DNA of 43,069 nucleotides from positions 1 to 43,069 of the forward strand of contig CANHMH010000006.1 of the NCBI GenBank assembly GCA_947461635.1, read 5' to 3'. The notes below the pieces were generated by a model. It did no database searches. It saw only the letters and a list, made by a program, of their open reading frames with translations, and was not told the origin of the DNA. Source of the DNA: Flavobacteriales bacterium (GTDB lineage Bacteria > Bacteroidota > Bacteroidia > Flavobacteriales_D > Crocinitomicaceae). A program made the position numbers and the translations under genes. Positions 16,178 to 25,375 of the stretch are shown here, in pieces (positions within the stretch are counted from its first letter, which is position 1; each line of letters begins with the position of its first letter).

Positions 16178-16790
16178 ATTTGTAAAAGTGCATGTCCGTA
16201 ATGTACTTATACACGGGTTCTGTTAAAAGATAACGAACGTCTTTTCCCTCTTTGATTGATTGACGTATAAAACTTGCCGAAACCTTCATAATTGGGGCGT
16301 CGTCACAAAAAACGACGTTCGGTGCATTCCGATATGGATGATCAATTGTTCCTTTCTGGGCAATTACTTCTGCCTCTTCTGAACTTGTTAATACGCGTGG
16401 ATAAACGTAAATGGTGTGCTTTGCTAGGATGACTTCGTGATTATACCATTTATGAAAGGTCCTCAAGTTATCTTCCCCCATAATTAAAGCAAAATCATGC
16501 TCCGGATATTTTTCCTTCAGATGCGTCAGTGTTGAAATCGTATAATTCGGTTTGGGCAAATGAAATTCAATGTCTGATACTCGTAACTTCAAGTTGTCCT
16601 CAATTGCTTCCCTGACGATATTTAAGCGATGTGAGTCCTTTAGTAAGGTAGATTTATCCTTCAATGGATTTTGTGGCGTCACAACCATCCATACTTGATC
16701 TACATCTGTGTGTTCAACCATGTAATTCGCAATGATTAAATGTCCGACGTGAATTGGATTAAATGTCCCGAAGTAGAGTCCTATTTTCAT
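16176..16790 (-). CDS. nadD: Nicotinate-nucleotide adenylyltransferase
   Basis: A 204-residue enzyme that makes deamido-NAD from nicotinate mononucleotide and ATP. The nucleotidyltransferase signature is GLYFGTFNPIHVGHLIIANY with the H-x-G-H motif at the N-terminus. Near the C-terminus VSASFIRQSIKEGKDVRYL corresponds to the family's ISSTxIR motif (here SASFIR). The length is typical. It overlaps gmk by 4 bases and is the last gene of the helical-protein/yicC/gmk/nadD cluster. Confidence 0.95.
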   Translation of the reverse strand: MKIGLYFGTFNPIHVGHLIIANYMVEHTDVDQVWMVVTPQNPLKDKSTLLKDSHRLNIVREAIEDNLKLRVSDIEFHLPKPNYTISTLTHLKEKYPEHDFALIMGEDNLRTFHKWYNHEVILAKHTIYVYPRVLTSSEEAEVIAQKGTIDHPYRNAPNVVFCDDAPIMKVSASFIRQSIKEGKDVRYLLTEPVYKYITDMHFYK

Positions 16791-17356
16791 TTTTCAATAA
16801 AACGTGAAATTGCTGAATGCACTGATTGAATGGCCAAGTCTAATTGATCATTCACAATGATAACATCAAAATCTTTGGCTTGTTCAATTTCTTGTTCCGC
16901 TTTCGCCAAGCGCATATTTATTTTCTCTAAAGAATCTGTATTGCGCGAGGTAAGTCGACGGGTTAACTCCTCCATGGAAGGAGGTTGAATAAAAATACTC
17001 AAGGCCTTTTCGCCCATGATTTGTTTTAAGTGAATTCCGCCAACAACATCTACATCAAAAATCACTGTTTTACCTTCATTCCAAATACGTGAAAGTTCTG
17101 ATTTCAATGTTCCATAAAACATTCCTTCGTATACTTCCTCCCATTCGAGAAAAGCATTTTCATTTATGTATTTCTGAAAGGTGTCCTTTCCCAAAAAATA
17201 ATAATCTATTCCATCTTGTTCTTTTCCACGGGGTTCACGAGAACATGCTGAAATGGAAAAAGCAAGTTGATCCAAGTCCTTTAGTAAGGCCTGAACGATG
17301 GTTGTTTTACCTGCACCTGAGGGAGCAGAAATGATGATGCATTTACCTTCCATCAA
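16787..17356 (-). CDS. gmk: Guanylate kinase
   Basis: A 189-residue kinase that converts GMP to GDP with ATP. The P-loop is SAPSGAGKTTIVQ at residues 10-22. SACSREPRGKEQDGIDYYF and EWEEVYEGMFYGT are the GMP-binding segments, and VIFDVDVVGG is the Walker B region. Either of the two adjacent N-terminal methionines could be the start. It is 8 bases downstream of yicC and overlaps nadD, an arrangement frequent in Bacteroidota. Confidence 0.96.
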   Translation of the reverse strand: MMEGKCIIISAPSGAGKTTIVQALLKDLDQLAFSISACSREPRGKEQDGIDYYFLGKDTFQKYINENAFLEWEEVYEGMFYGTLKSELSRIWNEGKTVIFDVDVVGGIHLKQIMGEKALSIFIQPPSMEELTRRLTSRNTDSLEKINMRLAKAEQEIEQAKDFDVIIVNDQLDLAIQSVHSAISRFIEK

Positions 17357-17364
17357 TCTATATT

Positions 17365-18231
17365 TTAGAGCGTGTTTAAGATTTGTTCCTTCATCTTTTC
17401 TAAGTTATCCTTCATGTCAACCACTCTTTTTTGGATCTCTGCATGATTGCATTTGCTACCAAGTGTATTGATTTCACGTCCCATTTCTTGGCAGATAAAT
17501 CCTAGTTTCTTTCCATTTCGTGGAATGACCATGGTATTTAAAAAATAATCCAAATGGTTCGTGAGTCGCATTTTTTCCTCCGAAACATCTAATTTTTCAA
17601 GGTAATAAATCATTTCTTGCTCCAAACGATTTTCGTCAATTCTGACATCTGACAAATCTGTTAATGCTTTTGAAATACGGTCACGAATGACTTGAATACG
17701 TTCTGGTTCGAAGACACTAATCTCTTGAATTCCATTTCGGATTGATTCGATTTTTTCGGTAAAATCAGCATGCAAAGCTTCGCCCTCTTGTGCGCGAAAT
17801 TGCGTGAGTTTTTGACATGCACTCAAGGCAAGATCCAAAATAAATTTCTTCTCCTCTTCGCTGACTTCTGGAGCTTGCTGATTCAACACCTCTGGTAAGC
17901 GCAAAACCAACGAAAGATAATCGACAGGAGCTTCTGACCATGATTCATTCAGTTTCTTAACTTCATGGTAATAAAGTGTGGCAAGTTCGGTGTTAATTAA
18001 TCCGTTTGATTGGTCCGCTTGACTCTCGATATAGATACCAAAATCAATTTTGCCTCGGTCTAATTGTTCTCCAAGAAGTTTACGTAATTCCGACTCCAAT
18101 TCTCTATAAGAGGATGGTATTCTCAAATTCAAATCCAATCCTTTACTGTTCAAGGAACGTATTTCGATGGATACTTTTTTTGCTTGGTATAGGCCATTGC
18201 TTTTTCCAAAGCCTGTCATTGATTGCAACAT
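17365..18231 (-). CDS. YicC/YloC family endoribonuclease
   Basis: The product has 288 residues. The N-terminal MLQSMTGFGKS and EIRSLNSKGLDLNLRIP are the YicC-like N domain. The C-terminal EEKMRLTNHLDYFLN and GFICQEMGREINTLGSK are the DUF1732 half, with conserved acidic and basic residues. Family members in E. coli and Bacillus are ribonucleases acting on RNA ends or small RNAs. It precedes gmk by 8 bases, the widely conserved yicC-gmk linkage, and follows an uncharacterised helical protein gene by 30 bases. Confidence 0.93.
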   Translation of the reverse strand: MLQSMTGFGKSNGLYQAKKVSIEIRSLNSKGLDLNLRIPSSYRELESELRKLLGEQLDRGKIDFGIYIESQADQSNGLINTELATLYYHEVKKLNESWSEAPVDYLSLVLRLPEVLNQQAPEVSEEEKKFILDLALSACQKLTQFRAQEGEALHADFTEKIESIRNGIQEISVFEPERIQVIRDRISKALTDLSDVRIDENRLEQEMIYYLEKLDVSEEKMRLTNHLDYFLNTMVIPRNGKKLGFICQEMGREINTLGSKCNHAEIQKRVVDMKDNLEKMKEQILNTL

Positions 18232-18261
18232 AAGTGCGTTTTTAAAAGTTCGTTTAATAAA

Positions 18262-18819
18262 CTAGTCCTCAATTAATAAATCAGCATCAATTCCTTCGTT
18301 TTGTTCTTTGATAAACCAAGCAATTTCACTCATGATTTGACGTTTTTGCTCGTCCTCATGTGTAGCTTCCTCCACGTATTCTTTCAAAAGTAATTGTGAT
18401 TCCAATAATTCGTGTTCTGCAAATGGTCCCTGCATGTTCTCTATGATCGTTAAACATTCTAGTGACTGCATAAAATCTCCTGTTGACGCGAGCATAACAA
18501 AAAATGGTAAATGTTCATCATAGGTCAATTTAGAATTCCAAATACTCGTTAATACTTTTTGTCTGAGTGCTTGTTCCTTTTCCTCAGAAAGGAATTGAAT
18601 GAAAATTGTTTTTGCATCAACTTTCTGAATATCCGATAGAAATCCTAAAATTGCTTTTTCAATGGTCAGTTCACAGCTGCGTAATTTTTCAAAAACAGAA
18701 GGTAAAATTGAAATGTCACCTTGTTGTTCAAAGATTTTTAGTGCTGAAAGGACATCCGTTTCATTATCGGATTCAAACTGTTTTAATGCCGCCGTAAGCT
18801 TTACTTTTTTTTGCTGCAT
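18262..18819 (-). CDS. Helical-repeat (HEAT-like) cytosolic protein of unknown function
   Basis: A 185-residue product, rich in Glu, Leu and Lys, without signal peptide or membrane segment. The alternating amphipathic helices (ALKQFESDNETDVLSALK, then VFEKLRSCELTIEKAILGFL, then FIQFLSEEKEQALRQKVL) look like a short alpha-solenoid, but I cannot place it in a named family. It has a promoter box 14 bases upstream and is the first gene of the cluster leading into yicC, gmk and nadD, so it may be co-expressed with RNA turnover and nucleotide enzymes. Confidence 0.7.
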   Translation of the reverse strand: MQQKKVKLTAALKQFESDNETDVLSALKIFEQQGDISILPSVFEKLRSCELTIEKAILGFLSDIQKVDAKTIFIQFLSEEKEQALRQKVLTSIWNSKLTYDEHLPFFVMLASTGDFMQSLECLTIIENMQGPFAEHELLESQLLLKEYVEEATHEDEQKRQIMSEIAWFIKEQNEGIDADLLIED

Positions 18820-18833
18820 GCTAGATTTTTGTG

Positions 18834-18841
18834 CAAAGTTA
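18834..18841 (-). promoter_or_regulatory. -7 element for the 18262-yicC-gmk-nadD cluster
   Basis: Minus-strand TAACTTTG (exact TAnnTTTG) lies 14 bases upstream of the ATG at 18819. The genes downstream are separated by at most 30 bases and show no other clear promoter. Confidence 0.5.
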
Positions 18842-18926
18842 CAAAATACAAAGGAGGGTATCTACTTACACGGATGTATGTCAAAGACAATTATGAAATT
18901 TTCATTGTTTAAAAGTTCACACAGTG

Positions 18927-18960
18927 TTTGATATATGCTTGATGAACTTTTCGAAATTTG
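18927..18960 (+). promoter_or_regulatory. Promoter of the OmpA lipoprotein gene
   Basis: TTTG (18927-18930) is followed after 22 bases by GAAATTTG (18953-18960), one mismatch from TAnnTTTG. The ATG at 18979 follows 18 bases later. The in-frame ATG at 18958 is inside the box. Confidence 0.45.
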
Positions 18961-18978
18961 TACCAAATCACTTTTATC

Positions 18979-19953
18979 ATGAAAAATAAGCCTCTATTAA
19001 CTGCCGTATTAGTTACCATCATCGGATTAAGTTCTTGTGTTGCTCCTAAAAAATACAAAGAATTGGAAGCAAGGGAGAAAGCATGTTCAGAAGAACTAGC
19101 GAAATACAAAAAAAGCTCAAGTGATTTTGAGTCTCTTTCCAAAGATTTACAAAACCAATACAACAATGCATCACGAGATGTAAGTAAGTTAAAGCAAGAC
19201 ACTTCCGCAACAGGAATTGCCATGAGACTTCTACAAAGAGACTATGATCAACTTTTGTCGCAACATGAATCATTAGAGAATTCCTTCAATAAAATGAAAA
19301 ACTTGAGTGCGAAGGAAACATCTGAGCTTCAAATTGAATTGGAAAACACCAACAAAGAATTACAAAGAAAAGCAGATGCACTTCTCAGGTTGGATGAAGA
19401 ATTAAAAGCTAAACAAAAATTACTTGAAGAGCGTGAAAAACGAGTAAATGAGCTAGAAGAAGCCATTCGTAAAAAAGATGCTGGAATTCAATTGTTAAAA
19501 GCAAAAGTAGCAAACGCTTTACGTGGATTTGAAAACAAAGGTTTAACTGTCGTTCAGAAAAACGGTAAAATTTACGTTAGCCTAGAGGCGAAATTATTGT
19601 TTAAATCAGGATCCACATTTGTTGAGCCAGAAGGACGTGATGCTTTGATTCAATTAGGTCAAGTTTTAGAAAGTGAGACGGATTTAGAAATTGTAGTTGA
19701 AGGTCACACAGATACTGATAAACTTTCAAGTCCAAATTCACCTAAAAATAACTGGGAACTTTCTGTTCTTCGCGCAACTTCTGTTGTAGAAATTCTTTTG
19801 GCAAATTCTTCCATGTCTCCCGTTCAGGTGATGGCAGGAGGTCGCGGTGAATTTCACCCAGTGGATGTAAACGATAAAGCGAAAAACAGACGCATCGAGG
19901 TGATTATTTCACCGAATTTAAATGAGTTGTTCGAGATTATTTCTAACGATTAA
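18979..19953 (+). CDS. OmpA-family peptidoglycan-binding lipoprotein with coiled coil
   Basis: The product has 324 residues from MKNKPLLTAVLVTIIGLSSC, a lipoprotein signal with a good lipobox (LSSC). Residues about 25-190 are charged and heptad-like (ELEAREKACSEELAKYKK; EERKVNEL-like repeats), consistent with a long coiled coil in the periplasm. The last about 125 residues are an OmpA-C/MotB domain: KLLFKSGSTFVEPEG, VVEGHTDTD, NWELSVLRATSVVEIL and NRRIEVII, with the Asp and Arg that grip diaminopimelate in peptidoglycan. It likely tethers the outer membrane to the wall. The start at 18979 is preferred over 18958. It is 11 bases upstream of the TMTC-like gene. Confidence 0.9.
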   Translation: MKNKPLLTAVLVTIIGLSSCVAPKKYKELEAREKACSEELAKYKKSSSDFESLSKDLQNQYNNASRDVSKLKQDTSATGIAMRLLQRDYDQLLSQHESLENSFNKMKNLSAKETSELQIELENTNKELQRKADALLRLDEELKAKQKLLEEREKRVNELEEAIRKKDAGIQLLKAKVANALRGFENKGLTVVQKNGKIYVSLEAKLLFKSGSTFVEPEGRDALIQLGQVLESETDLEIVVEGHTDTDKLSSPNSPKNNWELSVLRATSVVEILLANSSMSPVQVMAGGRGEFHPVDVNDKAKNRRIEVIISPNLNELFEIISND

Positions 19954-19964
19954 CCACCTTACAT

Positions 19965-21947
19965 ATGGGATCAAAAGAAAAGAAATTAACTCAAGATTCC
20001 GCCGAATCACCGGTAACTTGGTACGGTAAATCCTTCCATTTACTTTTGCTGGCAATCATAGTCATCTCGACTTATTTTACTTTTTCTCCCGGTTTTTCAC
20101 CTGAAAAACAATTTACGAATTGGGATGACTTGGGATATGTTGTGAATCAACCATTGATCAAAACCCAAGATGCAGATAGCGCTGCGCTGCTTTGGAAACC
20201 AAGTACTGAGGTCATGTTGAATTATCATCCAATCACCATGTGGACCCTAGCGAAAAACTATGAGTCGGCAGAATTGGACATTCAACCCTATTTTCAAACC
20301 AATCTATTTTTGCATTGCCTGAATGCAGTTTTGGTGTTTATTTTGCTCTTCTCACTATCGAAAGGCTCAATATTCGTTTCGTTTTTTAGTGCGTTGATTT
20401 TTGCCATACATCCAATGCACGTCGAAAGTGTTGCATGGATTTCCGAACGTAAGGACGTCCTTTATACCTTTTTCTTTCTGCTTTCATTACTTAGTTACAT
20501 CCGTTTTCAGCGCAAACAAAGCTATCTTTGGTTAGTTATCTGCTTTGGGATTTTCATTCTATCTTGCCTAAGTAAAGCAATGGCAGTTCCCTTACCGTTT
20601 GTGTTAATACTACTTGATTATTTTAATGGGCGCAAAATCAATTGGAAATCACTTCTTGAAAAAATACCATTTATTGTCGTTGCTATCTGGTTTGGATTAA
20701 ACGCATTGGAAATTCAATCAAAAGGTGCCATAACTGATTTTGATTTCTTTTCAGGTTGGCAACGTATCATCTTTGCATCTTATGGATACCTATCGTACTG
20801 GCTGAAATTCTTTGTGCCAACGGGATTATCTGCGTTTTATCCTTACCCAAATCTCGATCGTTTAAACGAACTGCCATTATTCTTTACATTAGCGCCATTC
20901 GTCCTGCTTATTTCCATGGGCGGCATTCTCTTTTTATCGTGGAAACGAAATATCGAAACATTCAAAATTAGTTTGTTAGGCATTGGTTTTTTCAGCCTAA
21001 TGATTGCGCTCGTATTGCAATTTATTAGTGTTGGTGCGGCCATCACCGCAGATCGATACAGCTATATCCCATACATTGGAATTGTATTTATGTTACTGCT
21101 TTTATTAGAAAAATGGTCCGTTTTTCAGCGCTTTAAAAAGTACATGATTGGTGGTGTCATGCTGTATTCTATGGTTTTTATGTTTCTTTCTTTTGAACGA
21201 ACAAAAGTATGGACAAACTCAGGAACTCTATGGAGTGATGTGATTGAAAAATACCCCTTCAAACTAAAGATAAATGGAGAAAACATTCAGGTTCTACAAA
21301 CTGGTGCTGAGGTAGCTTACAAAAATAGAGGGAACTTTTACCGTGAGAATGGGGATTCTGCAGCAGCAATGAAAGATTATCTTGTACTCGTTGAAGCGAA
21401 GGTAAAAGATCCATTAATTTATTCCAATGTTGGAAATATGTATGCACTCATGAATAACTTCGATTCATCCCTGCAAATGTATACCATGGCATTAGATCGA
21501 AATCCCAATGCCTATGATGTTTACATCAATCGAGGGATTACGTATATTAAAATGCTCGATAATAAAAATGCCATTAAAGATTTTAAAAATGCCCTAAAGC
21601 TACGTCCAAATGATGTCACATCTTTAATTAATTTATGTGCGGCTCAATTGAACAGTAAGGATTATAATTCATGCATTAAAACGAGTGAAAACTTATCGCG
21701 CGTTGCTCCAAATAGATGGGAGCCCCATTTTTATCAAGGTACGGCCTATGTGAATCAAGGGAAATACAATCTTGGTGCAGCTTCACTCGAAAAAGCGATT
21801 GCGTTGAACCAAAATGATGCGTACGTTTGGTTTAATGCAGGAATTGCTCAGCAACAAATTGGCAACAAGGAAAAAGCGAGGACCTATATTTTGAAAGCAA
21901 AGTCTTTGAATTATCCCGTAAGTGATGATCTGCTAAATAGTCTTTAG
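19965..21947 (+). CDS. TMTC-like multi-pass membrane protein with C-terminal TPRs (putative GT-C glycosyltransferase)
   Basis: The product has 660 residues. Residues about 24-415 contain roughly 11 hydrophobic helices. The first periplasmic loop has FTNWDDLGYVVNQP (residues 50-63) with the acidic pair expected for a GT-C catalytic site, and HPMHVESVAWISERKDVL (149-166) is the diagnostic TMTC/DUF1736-type motif. Residues about 440-655 are tetratricopeptide repeats such as VYINRGITYIKMLDNKNAIK. TMTC proteins in animals O-mannosylate cadherins using lipid-linked sugar; bacterial relatives are uncharacterised. An acceptor could be surface proteins such as those made nearby, but that is inference. 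It lies just downstream of the OmpA lipoprotein and overlaps the convergent T9SS gene by 4 bases. Confidence 0.8.
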   Translation: MGSKEKKLTQDSAESPVTWYGKSFHLLLLAIIVISTYFTFSPGFSPEKQFTNWDDLGYVVNQPLIKTQDADSAALLWKPSTEVMLNYHPITMWTLAKNYESAELDIQPYFQTNLFLHCLNAVLVFILLFSLSKGSIFVSFFSALIFAIHPMHVESVAWISERKDVLYTFFFLLSLLSYIRFQRKQSYLWLVICFGIFILSCLSKAMAVPLPFVLILLDYFNGRKINWKSLLEKIPFIVVAIWFGLNALEIQSKGAITDFDFFSGWQRIIFASYGYLSYWLKFFVPTGLSAFYPYPNLDRLNELPLFFTLAPFVLLISMGGILFLSWKRNIETFKISLLGIGFFSLMIALVLQFISVGAAITADRYSYIPYIGIVFMLLLLLEKWSVFQRFKKYMIGGVMLYSMVFMFLSFERTKVWTNSGTLWSDVIEKYPFKLKINGENIQVLQTGAEVAYKNRGNFYRENGDSAAAMKDYLVLVEAKVKDPLIYSNVGNMYALMNNFDSSLQMYTMALDRNPNAYDVYINRGITYIKMLDNKNAIKDFKNALKLRPNDVTSLINLCAAQLNSKDYNSCIKTSENLSRVAPNRWEPHFYQGTAYVNQGKYNLGAASLEKAIALNQNDAYVWFNAGIAQQQIGNKEKARTYILKAKSLNYPVSDDLLNSL

Positions 21948-24331
21948 CGAATGACATTTACATGTCCCGTAATTTCTTCAAATATTCCTTTTCCAATTTC
22001 ATAATTGAAATACCACGAGTAGGTACCAATTTGAACAGGAACTCCTTTGTAGGTGCCATCCCATTTGAAGTTCAGGTCTGTTGACTCGAATATAAGCTCA
22101 CCCCAACGATCGTATAGATAAAAATGTCCTCCCATGATTCCTATGAAACTTCCAAAGAAAAATTCGTTGCATTCATCATTATCAGGAGTAAATGAATTTG
22201 GGAAATAAATGTATCGTTCCGGAATCACCTGAATCCATTTACCGATACTATCGGTACACCCCTTCTCATCCGTTGCCGTTAAGGTGATTAAATATGCCCC
22301 TGGCGCTGTATAGATATGTGTTGGATTAACCAAAAACGAATTTGAACTACCATCACCAAAATCCCATGTATACGCCCAAGCATTCTGAGATTGATTTAAG
22401 AATGAAGTGGACAGTCCTTCCGTTGGATAATGTGTCATGATCCAGAAGTCGGCTGTTGGTTTCACAACTTGCACTAATGCAACACCCGTAACATAAAATG
22501 TCTGACATTCGTCCGATACTTGAACAAAAAAGGAAGTTGTTGCCGCCGGATTTACCCAAATACCTGGACTCGTTTCATTTGTTTGCGTCCATAAATAATA
22601 ATAATTACCGAAACCGCCTGTTGCCGTCACTTGTAAAAACGCGCTGTCTCCAGGGCATATTTGAATGGGACCATTCATCTGTAAAGTCAACGGTGGACTT
22701 GTGATTGTATATAGGATGGAATCAATGGCAAAGTTGCCACAGTTATCACTCACCTGAATGATATAATTCGTTGTAATGGTCGGTGTCACTGAAATCGAAT
22801 CACTCGTTCCAACAAGGGAATTATTGGCCGTCCAGAGGTAATTATATGCGCCTGTCCCGCCACTTGCAACAACACCAAAATCCTGAGGTAAATAAGGACA
22901 AATTTCAGTAATGCCATTACTCACTACCAAACTGATTGGTTGATATTGTGGCACATTGACCACAATTGACGCTGTTGTTGCCGGACTAGCACACGCATCT
23001 GTCACTTGAACTGAAATTGTTTGAGTGGACGTCGGTGTGAAATTGATGGAACTCGTTGTTTCACCGGTATTCCAAGCATATTGATAGGGCGTTACTCCGC
23101 CAGAGACGTTTGTGGTTAAGTTAATTGGATCACCGGGACATGCAATGGTTGCACCGTTAATCGAAACAGTGAGCGGTGTTACATCCTGAATGTAAAGTGT
23201 GACAACTAGCGGAGTAATGTTGCCGCAAGGGTCGCTGATTGGAAAGGTAATTACTACATTTTCTAGGCCTTCAGTTAAATTATCAAATAAGGCATTCATG
23301 GTAAAGGTTGCCGTGTTTTGACCTGCTGCAAATGTTATACTGCCCGGAATTCCGGAGTAATCCTGTCCATTTGTTGCCGTACCACTAACCTGAACCGGGA
23401 TTGTTAATGTGGAAGAAAGATTATTTTGACGTGTTAAAGTAACCGTCGAGGATACACATCCTTCCGCAAGCCAATCAGGATTTGAATATACTTGTTGAGA
23501 AAGTGTATAATCGATTTCGACTGGCGTTTTAGTTGATAAACTATTGGCTTCCAAAAACATCCCTGAATCCCATTGTCCGTCACCAGCATCGGCTATAGCT
23601 ATAATTAAGTGATACGTTTGTCCACACTGAACTTTCGACACTGCCTCTAGTACCTTTGTAAATCCATCGTATTGAATATACTGAGGACTACTATTATAGG
23701 GTGGAGAGTTTCCATCCCCATTAAAAGTAAAGAATTGTTGATTTGTAATGGCGTTTACGTTATTGATCGAAACGATTCCTCCACCATTTGGTAAACGTGC
23801 GATGTTTTGCATACCTACTATCCCTGGTCCAGAAATAAAAAATCCAAAAACATCATTGTAACCAGAATTATTGGGTGGTGCAAATTCAGGATATTCATCC
23901 GAACCGAACACGTATTTGAAGCGAACGGTGTCGGCATAAGGTATGAAATCAAATTCTAGTATGGCTGCGTTAAACGTTTGAGTACCACCTAAGACTTGAT
24001 TTGTCAGCAAAGTTGAACCTGGAGCATTATTATCCATTCCCGCATTCGATTGATTGTTCGGCCCCTGAGGACCACTGGAAGTTGCTTGAACGGTACCAGT
24101 TGTCATGACGATTCCTTGAGAAATTCCAAGCGTTGTATTATTCGCAGTGAATTGTCCAATGGCTCCTGGACTTCCGTTATACATCACATTTGAGACCGTT
24201 ACCCCGGGCCCAAGTAACACATTTTGAACGAGTCCCTGCGGAGACAAAGTTGAATTCGTAATCAATTGACTCCATGTCGTTGTGTGCATCGCAAGTGCGA
24301 CCAAAACCATCAAAAAACTACTTCTCATCAT
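21944..24331 (-). CDS. Choice-anchor L/PKD surface protein with T9SS type B sorting domain
   Basis: The product has about 795 residues; two adjacent methionines at 24331 and 24328 begin a signal peptide (MRSSFLMVLVALAMHTTTWS). The N-terminal third is a choice-anchor L-type domain: it contains QGIVMTTGTV, AAILEFDFIPYADTV, KYVFGSDEYPEFAPPNN and DVFGFFISGPG. Then comes a Calx-beta-like segment (ATNGQDYSGIPGSITFAAG), three SprB/Ig-like repeats of the GGVTPYQYAWNTG type, and one PKD domain (YTWDFGDGSSNSFL). The last about 85 residues (IYFPNSFTPDNDECNEFF, LYDRWGELIF, WDGTYKG, HVNVIR) are the type B T9SS sorting domain. It is probably a large calcium-stabilised surface or matrix protein. Confidence 0.9.
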   Translation of the reverse strand: MMRSSFLMVLVALAMHTTTWSQLITNSTLSPQGLVQNVLLGPGVTVSNVMYNGSPGAIGQFTANNTTLGISQGIVMTTGTVQATSSGPQGPNNQSNAGMDNNAPGSTLLTNQVLGGTQTFNAAILEFDFIPYADTVRFKYVFGSDEYPEFAPPNNSGYNDVFGFFISGPGIVGMQNIARLPNGGGIVSINNVNAITNQQFFTFNGDGNSPPYNSSPQYIQYDGFTKVLEAVSKVQCGQTYHLIIAIADAGDGQWDSGMFLEANSLSTKTPVEIDYTLSQQVYSNPDWLAEGCVSSTVTLTRQNNLSSTLTIPVQVSGTATNGQDYSGIPGSITFAAGQNTATFTMNALFDNLTEGLENVVITFPISDPCGNITPLVVTLYIQDVTPLTVSINGATIACPGDPINLTTNVSGGVTPYQYAWNTGETTSSINFTPTSTQTISVQVTDACASPATTASIVVNVPQYQPISLVVSNGITEICPYLPQDFGVVASGGTGAYNYLWTANNSLVGTSDSISVTPTITTNYIIQVSDNCGNFAIDSILYTITSPPLTLQMNGPIQICPGDSAFLQVTATGGFGNYYYLWTQTNETSPGIWVNPAATTSFFVQVSDECQTFYVTGVALVQVVKPTADFWIMTHYPTEGLSTSFLNQSQNAWAYTWDFGDGSSNSFLVNPTHIYTAPGAYLITLTATDEKGCTDSIGKWIQVIPERYIYFPNSFTPDNDECNEFFFGSFIGIMGGHFYLYDRWGELIFESTDLNFKWDGTYKGVPVQIGTYSWYFNYEIGKGIFEEITGHVNVIR

Positions 24332-24391
24332 TGTTACCAAAGGTTAAACGTCTAAATGTGGAAATCGTTGTGAAAAACCGAGATTATTTTT

Positions 24392-24420
24392 CAAAAAAAA
24401 AGGATGCCGAGGCATCCTTA
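24392..24420 (-). terminator. Intrinsic terminator of the yceI operon
   Basis: AAGGATGCC-GA-GGCATCCTT (24400-24419) is a perfect palindromic stem, followed on the minus strand by nine T. It sits 19 bases after the stop of the small membrane protein gene and separates the yceI operon from the downstream T9SS gene. Confidence 0.9.
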
Positions 24421-24438
24421 TAAAATTCCTTGATTTAG

Positions 24439-24831
24439 TTACTTCCTTTCGAAAAGTGGTTTTAGCGAATACCATGCCAAAAAAGGAAAGAAATGCATGG
24501 GCATTGCGTACGAATAAAAGATGTATTGATGCGCCTCTGTTGTTTCTCCTTTAAAGACGAAACCAAGCACTCCAATCAAACTTACTGTAGTTAGACCAGC
24601 AAATAGTAATCCAAAAATGAGTTCTCCGAATTTAGGAATGAATTTCGTGAATAACCAGTGTCCTAATGTTGCTAAAACTGTTCCAATTAAACAAGAAACA
24701 AAAATGGCCATTGTTGGAACTTCTTTTGAATAATCCTCGATTAATTGAGTTTGAATCATATCTCCATAAAAATACGATACTATTCCCGCAAGTAAACCTG
24801 AACTTAGAGCGAAGAAGATTTTTTTTATCAT
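24439..24831 (-). CDS. Small four-helix membrane protein of unknown function
   Basis: A 130-residue product with four predicted membrane helices (about residues 4-22, 41-62, 70-92 and 106-124) and short loops. The N-terminus MIKKIFFALSSGLLAGIVSYFYG could equally be read as an uncleaved first helix. I recognise no family. It follows the second yceI gene by 6 bases and precedes a strong terminator, so it is the last gene of a three-gene unit. A few bacterial yceI genes adjoin cytochrome b561-like genes, but this protein lacks the heme-ligand histidine pattern I would expect, so I do not assign it there. Confidence 0.75.
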   Translation of the reverse strand: MIKKIFFALSSGLLAGIVSYFYGDMIQTQLIEDYSKEVPTMAIFVSCLIGTVLATLGHWLFTKFIPKFGELIFGLLFAGLTTVSLIGVLGFVFKGETTEAHQYIFYSYAMPMHFFPFLAWYSLKPLFERK

Positions 24832-24837
24832 AACTTA

Positions 24838-25356
24838 TTATTTTTTCTGAACCTGCAATGTAGCTGTTATTTTCAGAATGTCAGCAACATCGTTTCCTTT
24901 TTTTCCAACGTTATATTCCGATCTGCTAACACTAAATTTAGCGACAAATGTACCTTTATTACCTTTTTTCACGAAAGTAAAAGGAATAGAAACCTCTTTT
25001 TTCACTCCATGCATTTCAAGTTTTCCAAGGGCTTTGAATCCAGATTCGGTTTTTTCAATTTTCGAAGATTCAAATTCAATGTAAGGATATTTTTCCGCGT
25101 GGAACCATTCATCTCCGCGCGCATGTTTATTTTGCAAACCATTTCCAGTATTAATCGACTCAACCTTCAACTTGAAATTGAACTTAGCCGACGCCAAATT
25201 TGCTGGATCAAAGACAATTGTACCACTGATGTCTTCAAATGTACCACTTACATCCGCATTTGAAAATGCAACTTTCTGTGTTTCCAAAATTTTCCATCCT
25301 TGACCAAAACTGGACAAGGAAAGAAACAATGCGGTGATAAAACTGAAACTTTTCAT
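24838..25356 (-). CDS. YceI family periplasmic protein (second copy)
   Basis: The product has 172 residues from the ATG at 25356 (signal peptide MKSFSFITALFLSLSSFGQ); an in-frame ATG at 25389 would start inside the preceding gene. The YceI lipocalin-like beta-barrel is marked by SAKFNFKLKVESINTG, KHARGDEWFHAEKYPYIEFES and GKLEMHGVKKEVSIPF. YceI proteins bind polyisoprenoid-type lipids in the periplasm. This copy lacks the N-terminal DxxHS segment present in its upstream neighbour and in typical YceI, where it has VAFSNADVSGTFEDISGT instead, so its ligand may differ. Confidence 0.88.
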   Translation of the reverse strand: MKSFSFITALFLSLSSFGQGWKILETQKVAFSNADVSGTFEDISGTIVFDPANLASAKFNFKLKVESINTGNGLQNKHARGDEWFHAEKYPYIEFESSKIEKTESGFKALGKLEMHGVKKEVSIPFTFVKKGNKGTFVAKFSVSRSEYNVGKKGNDVADILKITATLQVQKK

Positions 25357-25375
25357 GTTGAGCTTGCGTTCGGAA

